From contig JAWPHD010001325.1 in assembly GCA_037043455.1 (NCBI GenBank), forward strand, positions 32,501 to 96,500: 64,000 nt of DNA. The letters run 5' to 3'. Positions 34,101 to 43,170 of this stretch are shown in pieces. The translations under genes were made by a program, and so were the position numbers. Origin of the DNA: Cyrtodaria siliqua. Lineage: Eukaryota > Mollusca > Bivalvia > Adapedonta > Hiatellidae. Within the stretch, counting starts at the first letter, position 1. Every line of letters starts with the position of its first letter. The notes beneath the pieces are model-generated. The model ran no database searches, was not told the origin of the DNA, and worked only from the letters and a program-made list of their open reading frames with translations.

Positions 34101-35566
34101 AAAGATCTCAGCAAGCAGTGACACTTACTACAAAACCTGTAGTAAAATTAGATGGCGAGTCAATTCAAGTTGATCAACAATTACTTTTTCAACGACTTAC
34201 AGCAGCTGCAAATAGATCAGAAGTAGACATGTCACAAATATTTGGGTTTGAACTTTGCAGTATTCCATCAGCACTGTTTGATCCATCTGGTTTTCCAAGG
34301 CAACCACAAAACCAGCATTAGCAGATGCGATATGGGCTTTAGGAGACTGTGGAAGACAGTCTTTTGCCGAGAATGTTCTTCATGTGTTAGACGGAGGATC
34401 ACTACTACAGCATATACCGTGGCAACAAGGCACAGATTTTGCAGGTATTTGTATGTAACGCGTACGAAGATTATATATCTAAAAAGTATGTGGATCCAGT
34501 AATTGTGTTTGATGGCTACGAGTCTGGACCATCAACAAAGGATGTAGCCCATATGCGGCGAACGCATGGAGTCATCGGGTCGAATGTGAACTTCAAAGAC
34601 AACACACCATTCAAAGGAAAGAAAGAACAGTTCTTAACAAACCCTGAAAACAAACAATGTTTTATTTACATGCTCGGGAATCGACTTGAAAAAAAAGGAT
34701 GCAAAGTTGAATATGCCGAAGACGATGCGGATCTTTTAATTGTTAAGACTGCAGTAACTTGTGCTGAAACTCGTGAAACAATGGTGATCGGTGAAGACAC
34801 CGATCTTCTCATACTGTTATGCTATCACGCCAATATGGAGACCTGTAACATCTTTTTCAAGTCAGAAGGGAAACAGACTTCATACAAAGCGATGGAAATT
34901 TGGGACATCAGACAAACAAAGATGGCACTGAGAGTCAATAACTGTCGCTATATGCCCTTCGTTCATGCGATCACAGGATGCGATACCACGTCTCGTATAT
35001 TTGGGGTTGGGAAAGGTGCTGCACTAAAAAAGCTAGTGAATGACCAACACTTCAGGGAGTGTGCAGAAGTATTTTGCACTGAGGATAAAGCAAAAGAAGA
35101 AATACAAAAAGCCGGAGAACATGCACTTATATATCTATATGGCGGTGTTCCATTTGAGGGACTAGATTTATTGCGCTTTAGAAACTTCGCAAGAAAGGTG
35201 ATGTCAAGCACAATACACGTACAGGTGCATTCACTTCCACCAACATCCGCAGCAGCACAATACCACAGCATGAGGGTATATTTTCAAGTGCAAAAATGGA
35301 TCGACTCAGACGATAAACTATTACCACAAGAGTGGGGATGGTCAGTTGTAGGCAATAAGCTATTACCAGTAACGACACATTTACCACCAGCTCCAGAAAG
35401 CCTTTTGAAAATTATTAAATGCAACTGTAAAGCGAGCTGTGACACCAAACGTTGTACTTGTAGGAAGCATGGACTTGAATGTTCCATAGCCTGTGGGGAG
35501 TGTAGGGGTGTTAACTGTACAAATGTAACAAGAGTGACAGAGTCTGACATACATGAAGATACATAG
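31114..35566 (+). pseudogene. Decayed transposon gene: zinc-binding N-terminus, XPG/FEN-like nuclease, C-terminal CXC
   Basis: One coding region is broken into five long frames. N-terminal part: CVLCQ...HTECRRNYC and CLFCG...YHQSC, two Cys/His modules that look like duplicates. The middle part (31789-33725) is a long region of unknown fold. C-terminal part (34439-35566): VIVFDGY (Asp25), AEDDADLLIV (95-98), GEDTDLLIL (Asp120, Asp122), and ITGCDTTSRIFGVGKGA (Asp182). These match the N-region Asp, acidic I-region and GCDY..I.GIG helix-hairpin of FEN1/XPG. It ends CNCKASCDTKRCTC...C...C..C, eight or nine Cys. Lesions: in-frame TAG at 31423 and 31660, and frame changes near 32740, 33671, 34305 and 34450. 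I recognise close relatives as multicopy unannotated proteins in cnidarians, molluscs and fish. ATG at 31114 follows an AG that could be an acceptor. Confidence 0.75.
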
Positions 35567-36410
35567 GAAATACAATACATGAAGGGACACTGTGACAACT
35601 TAAACGCGTGATCATCCTGTTGTAAAGGCAAAATATGTGTAAAATAACAAATGTAATAATATTTAAAAATTAACATATGCTATGTCTTAATAATGCCGCA
35701 AAGTCAACATAACTGGTTTGTGTATTAGTTAATGTAAAACAATGATGTTGAATAGCTAAATCGCATATTTATAGAACTATGTGTGTAATGATTACTTTCA
35801 TTTTTACTAGATTTAGCTGTCATTTGTAACAATATTGTTTCAGAATTTATTTTTTGTGGATTGGTGGGTGGGGTAAAATCATGTAAGTCAATGATGTAAA
35901 TAACCATTAAATAGGGTTTTAGTAACACATATTTACTTAGATTCGTCTTATTAACTATTATATATAATCTATATGTGTATTTTGATTCATAAATCAAAGG
36001 AACGAGCGTACAATTAGAGTATATGACTGCATATGTCACATCAAGTATACATTGTTATTTGTTCAATTTTGACCAGATCGGTTAGTTATGAAAAGGAAAA
36101 TTTTACGCATTTCCCCCATCTAGATTTGTCTAGACTTTTTTATAACTTCCCAATACATGGCTTTAACTGAAAATCAAAGAATTGTTTCTGTTGCAATTTG
36201 TTTGACGTTGAGGTATGTTTTTGCGCAGGCTGAGTGGACTAATACCAGCAGGAGCAAATGGTGTTATTCAATTTTGTGTCAGATTATGAGACCCTCCGAA
36301 TGCAGTACCACCAATTAAGTGTGTGTGTATGAAGTAAACATATTGAAAAATAGAAGCAGAATTATCATTAGTTTCGTTTTTTATTATTTTGTTTTAATAC
36401 ATTATTAGAT

Positions 36411-36544
36411 ATTGGGTTTGTTACTGACCCCCAACAGAGATATGTGGGTCAGTAATATGTACATGGGGCGAGGCTATAGCCGATTCCATCTATATATCTG
36501 ACTGACCCCACGTATTTCTGTAGGGGGTCAGTAACAAACCCAAT
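36411..36544. mobile_element. Fold-back element, ~45-60-bp arms
   Basis: ATTGGGTTTGTTACTGACCC CC and GGGGGTCAGTAACAAACCCA AT are inverse. The arms continue through ACAGAGATATGTGGGTCAGT versus ACTGACCCCACGTATTTCTG. The total is 134 bp. It lies just outside the right end of the 6.4-kb transposon. Confidence 0.85.
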
Positions 36545-37043
36545 AACTGATCACCTTTTTTAAGGCAAACACCGATATTTAACCCATGTTAATGGAAGTC
36601 AACGTCATTGAGACGCTCAATTTGACGTCATGACATTGACGTCACGACCGGTACAGTTTAAAAACATGATTAATTTTACTTATAATGTTTGTTACTAACG
36701 CCTTAAAGAACTATTTGCAAATGATTTAAACGGTGAAATGGAATATTGTTTTAGTGACCCTCTATGAAATATACTGACCCACTATAGAATAATAGAGAGT
36801 CATCATGTGACCGCTCTAACTTCCTAGGATTTTGTGCGAGGTGCAATTAAGAATTATCAACCAAGTTTTGCATTTAGTAATAGCTTAATTGTAGGCTTTT
36901 CTGTTCTTTATGAATGTGAAGTCAAGTATTAGTCACGTATTAGTCACGTATTAGTCAGCTATACCCTAGATACGCTAGATTATATTCAATAAAACAATGC
37001 TATTCAAAGAAAACATACTGTAATCGGGCCGTAATTTATATAC

Positions 37044-37306
37044 TTGAATTGAATTGGATTTTATAGTCGCACCTACAGCTAAGGTCATATGGCGACTTTC
37101 CAGCTACCACTGGTGGAGGAAGACCCCATGTGCCCCTCCGGGCAATTTTCGTGCACGGGCGGGCACCTGGGTAGAACCACCGACGTACCGCAAGCTAGCT
37201 GGATAGCTTCCTCACATAAAGATTCCTAGGCCCATGAGGTGAGGTGAGCGGTGAGGACAAATGATTGCAAGTCAGAGACTCTAACCACTCGGCCACGGAC
37301 GCCCCT
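37044..37306 (-). mobile_element. tRNA-derived SINE, family S2, with 12-bp target duplication
   Basis: In reverse complement it opens GGCGTCCGTGGCCGAGTGGT TAGAGTCTCTGACTTGCAA, a Leu/Ser-type tRNA head with box A. The body carries GGTGGTTCTACCCAGGTGCC and ends CTGTAGGTGCGACTATAAAA. TAATTTATATAC flanks both sides (37032-37043 and 37307-37318). A second, older copy lies at 46283-46538. Confidence 0.85.
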
Positions 37307-37390
37307 TAATTTATATACCTGAGCTAATCAGTCATGTTGCATGTTAGTGGTAAACAACAAACGAGCAAATGTGTGATGCATTTTCAATGA

Positions 37391-37647
37391 CCTGGCCTTG
37401 ATTTCACCAACTATTCTTGAGAGTATTCTTAGAATAATCTTACTCTTAAACGCAAATATACAAATTACAATCACAAATGTTTCTGTAAATTTAAGTATAA
37501 ACGTTCATAATTAACTGCTATGTATAAATATAAGCATTAACTTCATGGGAGTGTTCATCTTTGAAGGTCATGGGAATATTTTGAAAGAAAATGAGTACTT
37601 GAGCTCAAGTCTAAGAATAGTCTGGAGAATGATGGTGAATACCAGAC
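37391..37647. mobile_element. MITE family M4, copy 1 of a tandem pair
   Basis: Begins CCTGGCCTTGATTTCACCAA CTATTCTTGAGAGTATTCTTAG and ends CTAAGAATAGTCTGGAGAAT GATGGTGAATACCAG, with terminal inverted repeats of about 50 bp. The interior includes GTTCATAATTAACTGCTATG TATAAATA and CATCTTTGAAGGTCATGGGA. Confidence 0.8.
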
Positions 37648-37663
37648 CTTGGCCTTGAATTCA

Positions 37664-37937
37664 CCTTGGCCTTGAATTCACCAACAATTCTTGAGAATAT
37701 TCTTAGACTTAAGCTCAAGTATGCAAATTTCAATCACAATTATTTCGATAAGTTTACAAAATAGACGTTCATAACAAGTTGCTATGTATAAATAAATATG
37801 ATGCATGCATACTAATAAATAGCAACTTCTTACGATTGTTTATCTTTGAAGGTCATGGAAATATTTGTGAACGAATTTTTAGTACTTGAGAGCTCAAGTC
37901 TAAGAATAGTCTGTAGGTTGGTGAATTCCAGGCCAGG
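37664..37937. mobile_element. MITE family M4, copy 2 of a tandem pair
   Basis: Begins CCTTGGCCTTGAATTCACCA and ends GTTGGTGAATTCCAGGCCAG G. The TIR extends through AATTCTTGAGAATATTCTTA GACTTAAGCTCAAGTA. It lies head-to-tail with copy 1, separated by about 16 bp. Two elements of this kind side by side are unusual for independent insertion. Confidence 0.8.
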
Positions 37938-39177
37938 TACCGTTAGAAAATATGTCTTTAAATAAACAGTGCTAGATAATTATTTTGGACTCTGTGTGCA
38001 ATGGCGATCTTTACACATACATTATTTTTGCGAATATTCATCATCCTAATATAAGGCCATTCTGACATTCAGTTTGAGAATGCCAATAAAACAAACTAAC
38101 CTGCGAAAAAACAGGAAGCAGAGTAATTTCCATGATCGGCTACTTTACATGTTTGTGGGTGGGCACAATTGGCATGGTCACAACCAGATAGGGTTTTCTG
38201 CAACAACAACAACATATATATCTCTTAGAGCTGACTTGGACATGTTGGACATGTTTATATGTCCATGATGTTTAAAAATATAGTGATAGGTTCAAACTCA
38301 TCCGTATGTGTATATAAAAAGAATCTTATATTCGTATAATTAATTATTCAATTTATTAAACGAGCTGGCAAAAATGAAATGATACGACGGCTTGGAATTT
38401 GATATTCTAGGTATCACATAACTCACATTCGACTGTATTGTCATCCCACAATCGGGTGCACTGTGTGTGACGTAGAGTGACGTTGTTTGCATATTATACC
38501 ACCAGTGGAGTAACGAAAATATTAAACTGTGGTATCTATTGATATGATAAAATGGTTTCTTTTTTTTCAGAAATGATGACTCGTCTGCACTCGCTGGGCT
38601 GGATGAATGGACTGTTCTATGGACCAATTGACTGACATAAAAATAAAAACTTTGAATACAATTGTATCAGAATTTTCGGATATAAAGGGCACAACTTCTG
38701 CCAAATAAGTATTCTTTCTGATATTATATTCACATCACTTGACCATATCCCATCGATTTTAGATCTTTTATCAAAGATGGCCAACCAATAGTATATGTTG
38801 TGTTTAGTCGGTTAAACATGGTAAAATAAATGTCCTTTAATAATAATTAGCACGTTTAATAACATGTGCTAAGTAAAGCACATGTGTCGTGCTTTTCATG
38901 TAGCAATCTCTGCGGACAGACATGTAGTAAATAGAATGTAAACTCATTTTATAGCAAATAATGTAAATATTCAATACACACAAATCCCCTAAAATAGAAA
39001 GCATTCACGACATCATAAGAGTCTGAAACCTAGAAGAAGAAAAGAAAGAATCTGGTAAAAATAGATGTGTCCTGAGACTAACCACTAATAGTCACGAACA
39101 TAATATATTTCGAAAAGAGCTAATACTTACCAAGAAATAATGAAACATTAAGCGTTTGTATTTATTTTAATCTTCTA
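37938..39177. other. Intronic DNA; possible decayed sushi-like exon and isolated 3'-exon-like signal
   Basis: On the minus strand at about 38478-38400, after an AG, the frame reads PDCGMTIQSNVSYVIP and then SYHFIFASSF. This resembles the opening of a sushi domain but has Phe where the second Cys should be and stops soon after. On the plus strand a strong acceptor TTTTTTTTCAG ends at 38571 and an AATAAA follows at about 38646, but the intervening frame is only 19 codons. I do not call either as a gene. Confidence 0.25.
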
Positions 39178-39310
39178 TCGACCGCGGCGGTGATGCAGTG
39201 AGTGTCCGTATCTCATGCGGGAGGTCGTGGGTTGTTCGATCACATCAAAGATGTCATATGAAAAGGTGCATGTAGCACCTTTGCTCTGCGTTCAACATAA
39301 AAGTGAAATT
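39178..39310 (+). repeat. Degraded tRNA-derived SINE-like sequence
   Basis: GGCGGTGATGCAGTGAGTGT CC and GGTCGTGGGTTGTTCGATC look like worn box A and box B. They are followed by GGTGCATGTAGCACCTTTGC, a small hairpin. No target duplication is visible. Confidence 0.35.
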
Positions 39311-39444
39311 ATTTGACCCCCTGTGTCAGTATAATATAACTGGGTGGGATATCATTCCATGTGTCTACGGAGTATTATTTCAGTGTGACATATGTTTGAC
39401 GTTGAGTACGTGGTACTCAACTCACTAAAGACGTGTGAACTCAC

Positions 39445-39771
39445 CTGAATCCAATTTTTCTTTTCAGAAAAAACAAGTCCTGCATCATCACAAGATGTAA
39501 ATGTGTCATCTTCCATTGCATGCATTCGGCACATTCCCAATTGTACGTGCACGTTAATTGCCTGACAATTGTCACGTGCACGACATTCATCGATACACCC
39601 GTGGTAGTCCCGACCCCAAACGACATGGTCATTGTCACCAATCTTACACACACCAGTTTGAAATACTTCTATAGCGACATGCTCACCCTGCGCACGAGCC
39701 ACTTGCACAACAGCTAATAACATTAATTCATATCCAACTATCGAATTTAGTCCAAACTCAACTGCACTCAT
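39445..39771 (-). CDS. First coding exon of PAN-sushi-CTLD gene: signal peptide and PAN/apple-like domain
   Basis: Donor CAG|GTGAGT at 39444, with the exon ending in phase 0 at 39445. Coding from the Met at 39771 (MSAVEFG...) gives a hydrophobic stretch ELMLLAVVQVARAQ, a plausible signal peptide. Then follows VCKIGDNDHVVWGRDYHGCI DECRARDNCQAINVHVQL and GMCRMHAMEDD, with the C...C....C....C spacing of PAN/apple domains found in many secreted mollusc proteins. Two points are open. The frame stays open to a Met at 39852, and an AG directly before GGTGAGCATG (near 39695) could instead be an acceptor, which would move the signal peptide to an unseen exon. The next usable exon is the sushi exon, more than 10 kb away across the 6.4-kb transposon. 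Confidence 0.6.
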
Positions 39772-40061
39772 CTTTTTGCTAATATCATTAAAACATTTTA
39801 GTTCCATTAAAACAGTTACAATAAAATCATGACGCCTTTCCCATGAAATCAAATTCCATTAAATGAAAAGTATTCAAGTAAAAAGAAACGATTCTGATCT
39901 GGCAGTGAAAAAAACAACACATGAATAACTGTATTCAGTATTAAACGTTCAGTACACAAAAAAAACGAAAAGTCTTCGACGAAATTTACAGAGAAGAGTT
40001 TGACAAAATAAAGCTGAAAATACAAATCGCCATTCACACTGGAATCCGATATTTCTATACT

Positions 40062-41645
40062 CACTGTGGGTAAACCCGATATCGGCTCAAATGTATTCTC
40101 GACGAAATCCAGTCACGGTTGCGCAACGAAACGTCAATACTGCCTGTATTATGTACTTATTCGACATAAAAATGTCATTGTATAAACTTGTCACGGTTTC
40201 CTGACGATTGCAATTCTAATGTCAAGGTTTCTCCCTTACAGCGTTACGGATTTTCTGCGACAATTACAGATTTATCTGACTGGAGGGAATCGTAGATACT
40301 AGTAGGTTTGAGAGTGTGAAGGAGGTTTCTTTTTAGGAAGGATCTTCCATATGAATAAAGTAGATGTTAGTACATCTATGGAAGATGAAAGTGATGAGTC
40401 CACCTTAAATGGACACACGGCAATCGAGTTTAGTCAAACTCACGGCGTCCCGTTAGGTTTTCTGCATAACAATTGCATTTGATTAATCGTTTATATTAAT
40501 TATAAGAATAGTACAAGGCAAATTGTTTTTAGCATATTACTAACTGTTGATTTTATTTCATCAGTAATATATTCAAACCTTTGGTAGAATAAAAGGTTTG
40601 AATAACGAAGAAAAGTTGAACAATCGATATTGTATTGAAATATACGCAAGTAGGTTTAAAATGAAAATGATACTGGATTAATAAATCGAAAGGCTTATTT
40701 TAATGCTCCACCCGGGGCTAATGACGAATATATGAAGATTTAGTAGTGTCGCAAAAGTCTTTGACAATAGTGTGTACTTAAACCAGCCTACACAAGCCGC
40801 ATAAATTGATGTATGGAAAGCCGTATTGGCTTTTATTAATAACATCATTAGGTGATGTCAACACATGGTGTTTACAAAGGCAATACGACACCCCATACTG
40901 ATTAAGTTTTGAATTGTTCCCCTAATAAATACTAGGCAGGTAAGAGTACACACGTACTCATAAAGTTGGGAATAAATCACATTATGTATCGTTTCCGTAT
41001 ATGATGAATCGAACAGCGTTATGATTAATCCCGTAATTTGATTCAACTGTCTATAGTATTGCAATGTCTAACTGCTTCTGTACATGATGAAAACCACAGA
41101 GAATAGTGTTGGCATCTGCTATTTAAGACTCGGAAAAGAGAAAAAAACATCGTTGAGTAACCGGTACATTAAACAGGTTGTCATCGAGACGCCGTGACAC
41201 TTTCAGGAGAAACCGTGACATACATTTTTTTAAACAGTTCTTTTTTACCCTATGACAAGTAATATGATATAAATATTACTTTCTAATTGTTTGTATATAT
41301 GTTTTTATTAGCATAATGTATTAAAGTGCTATTCGTTTTGAATATGTTAAAGAATTCTTTCATTTTACAAATCGATGTAAAAATGTTGCTTGAAGAAAAA
41401 CGATGCAAAACACTTCTTTTAAACATACTTATTTAACTTATGTATATCGTTTAATGAGATATTTCGGAATGAAAACTAGCTAAAATACAAACTCGTTACC
41501 ATTTTCATTCAAAATCTACGTTGTAAACAGACATCGTTGAGAATCGTTGACTATTCGTGGCGCAACCGATACCACTATCGTTGCGCAACCGTGACAGGTT
41601 TTCGTCGAGAATCCATTTGCGCTGATACCGGGTTTACCCCCAGTG
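40062..41645. mobile_element. 1.58-kb element with long inverted ends (CACTG... termini)
   Basis: The left end CACTGTGGGTAAACCCGATA TCGGCTCAAATG, ATTCTCGACGAAA and GTCACGGTTGCGCAACG are matched in reverse by the right end (CGTTGCGCAACCGTGAC, TTTCGTCGAGAAT, CATTTGCGCTGATACCGGGT, TTACCCCCAGTG). Sub-terminal GTCACGGTTTC motifs recur inward on both sides (about 40190 and 41215). No transposase is found and only short unrecognised frames. CACTG ends recall CACTA-type elements, but I cannot see a 3-bp target duplication. A TTAAATGGACACACGGCAAT stretch near 40405 may be another insertion inside. Confidence 0.75.
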
Positions 41646-42178
41646 ATAATACAGGGAAAATATCGACAGCCATTGTTAAAACTTATATGAAGATAGTTTT
41701 TTTATTCAATACAGACTACAATGAGGAACACGCGCTGATATGAGAGTGCTTTCAACCTTTGAATATTGTTTTAATCACGGCTAATAACATTTCCGTATGA
41801 TTTATATTCTGGTTATTAAAGCAAAAGCTTATAATCAGTGATACTAGAAAGTCTGTAATAAATTCTCAATGTGACATATATTATTTAAAATGCTTCACAA
41901 TAGTTTCACGTTCCCTAAAAAGTCGTTTAAATTGATTTGGCATCGATTAGATTATCATAGACTTCGCTTTAGTCCCGCCGTTCCAGAGGAAATATACGAA
42001 TGCGAATCTGCATTGAAATCTTACTTCTTTATAAACAAACCCATATAATTATTTACATTTACAAAAAAAGAAACAATAACAAAAGAAATATTTCTGTTGA
42101 AAACAAATATAGAGTTTAATTTCGAATAAACTGCATTTATATGGATGTGGACCTACTGCGCACGCATCGAATGTGTCT
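41646..42178. other. Non-coding spacer
   Basis: AT-rich sequence with no feature that I can support. Confidence 0.4.
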
Positions 42179-42320
42179 CATCGATTTTTACGGATGACGG
42201 GAGGTGTACAGTACTGGTTCTACCCAGGAAAAGACGGTGGTCTGCCTCCAACACAAACATCGACCTTCATATATAACCTTACATGTGTTGAAAATGACGG
42301 AAAACACCAAACAAAATGTC
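42179..42320 (+). mobile_element. SINE-like element S3, left member of an inverted pair
   Basis: ATCGATTTTTACGGATGACG GGAGGTGTACAGTACTGGTT CTACCCAGGAAAAG..., then GGTGGTCTGCCTCC, CATATATAACCTTACATGTG TTGAAAA and AAAACACCA. Its reverse complement recurs at 42821-42966. It shares the GTACTGGTTCTACCCAGGAA motif with SINE families S1 and S2. The head has no clear tRNA boxes. Confidence 0.65.
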
Positions 42321-42365
42321 TCAATAGGAAATAGCTATTCCACTGTCTGAAAATGTACTGAGGGT

Positions 42366-42460
42366 AGTTGTCTCTCTTGTTCTTTTTGTAGTTGTCTCTC
42401 TTGTTCTTTTTGTAGTTGTCTCTCTTGTTCTTTTTGTAGTTGTCTCTCTTGCACTTTTTT
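42366..42460. repeat. 24-bp tandem repeat, four copies
   Basis: Unit GTTGTCTCTCTTGTTCTTTT TGTA. It lies in the loop between the inverted S3 pair. The minus-strand RDNYKKNK frame is produced by it. Confidence 0.9.
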
Positions 42461-42820
42461 ATCAGTATCATTCTCCCATGACATGTTATGTTGGTGCTAT
42501 AGCGACGGGAAAGTAATGTAGATTATAAAAATTAATTCGATGACGCGCTTCATGGAATTTCCGATTTACTCTCAGCTTTTAAAACCACACAAACGCTGGA
42601 AAATGCGAACAAATCCTGAAGTATACAGAGTAAAACGTATATTACAACCATACAGCCATATAATAAAATATATTACTATTCAAATTAACAGCATCTTTAA
42701 TAGAGCTATGAGAGACTATGAAGCCATGTTGTACTCATTAACAATATCTGGTATGTTTAAAAATATTCCAATAAACCTTATACTATAACTATATACTTAT
42801 ATATCACACATGATTTGTTT

Positions 42821-42966
42821 GTTTTGTTTGTATGGTGTTTTACGTCTTTTTCAACACATGTAAGGTTATATATGACGGTCGATTTTTTGTGGAGGAGGCA
42901 GACCACTCACTTTTACTCGGTAGAACACCAGTACTGTACACCTCCCGCCATCCGTAAGAATCGACA
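42821..42966 (-). mobile_element. SINE-like element S3, right member of an inverted pair
   Basis: Reverse complement of the element at 42179 with about 10-15% differences (for example GGTGTTCTACCGAGTAAAAG in place of GGTTCTACCCAGGAAAAG). The pair leaves a loop of about 500 bp that holds a 24-bp tandem and an unrecognised 82-aa frame (42540-42788). Confidence 0.65.
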
Positions 42967-43071
42967 CTTCCTCCCTTGCAAGTCGAACTGAAATGAACAA
43001 ACACAATACTTATATACGTACGATGACTGTTTAAACGTGTTTAGTACACTAGACAACACTTATAAGTACAC

Positions 43072-43170
43072 CGGTTATATTGTATGCTATATATACACCG
43101 GTTATATTGTATGCTATAAGTACAACGGTTATATTGTATGCTATAAGTACAACGGTTATATTGTATGCTA
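43072..43170. repeat. 27-bp tandem repeat, about four copies
   Basis: Unit CGGTTATATTGTATGCTATA AGTACAA, with ACACC/ACAAC variants. Not coding. Confidence 0.85.

Larger units (their letters stand above)
29844..36241 (+). mobile_element. 6.4-kb DNA transposon with ~130-bp TIRs, probably Academ superfamily (decayed)
   Basis: The left end TAGTCCACTCAGCCTACATT and the reverse complement of the right end TAGTCCACTCAGCCTGCGCA open an imperfect inverted repeat. It continues through AATTGCAACAGAA, AAAGTCTAGA.CAA.TCTA and GTGGGGGAAAT/ATGGGGGAAAT to about 29975 on the left and 36105 on the right. ATA flanks both ends (29841-29843, 36242-36244), a probable 3-bp target duplication. The interior holds one decayed plus-strand gene (31114-35566) with an XPG/FEN-like nuclease and a Cys-rich C-terminus. 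Academ transposons are described as encoding an XPG nuclease and a Cys8 zinc finger and making 3-4-bp duplications, so all three traits agree. A copy of repeat R5 (30796-30945) lies inside. The element lies in an intron of the lectin gene, on the opposite strand. Confidence 0.7.

Noticed and set aside
34963..35676. Minus-strand frames over the transposon gene
   Set aside because: Shadows of the strongly supported plus-strand XPG-like coding sequence.
29844..36241. Retroviral or LTR element
   Set aside because: The ends are inverted, not direct, repeats, and no reverse transcriptase, integrase or protease motifs are present.
38571..38650. Plus-strand last exon with poly(A) signal
   Set aside because: A good acceptor and AATAAA exist, but only a 19-codon frame and no upstream partner exon that I can find.
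39849..40064. 71-aa minus-strand frame upstream of the PAN exon
   Set aside because: Not joined in frame to the PAN exon by any evident splice site; low-complexity composition.
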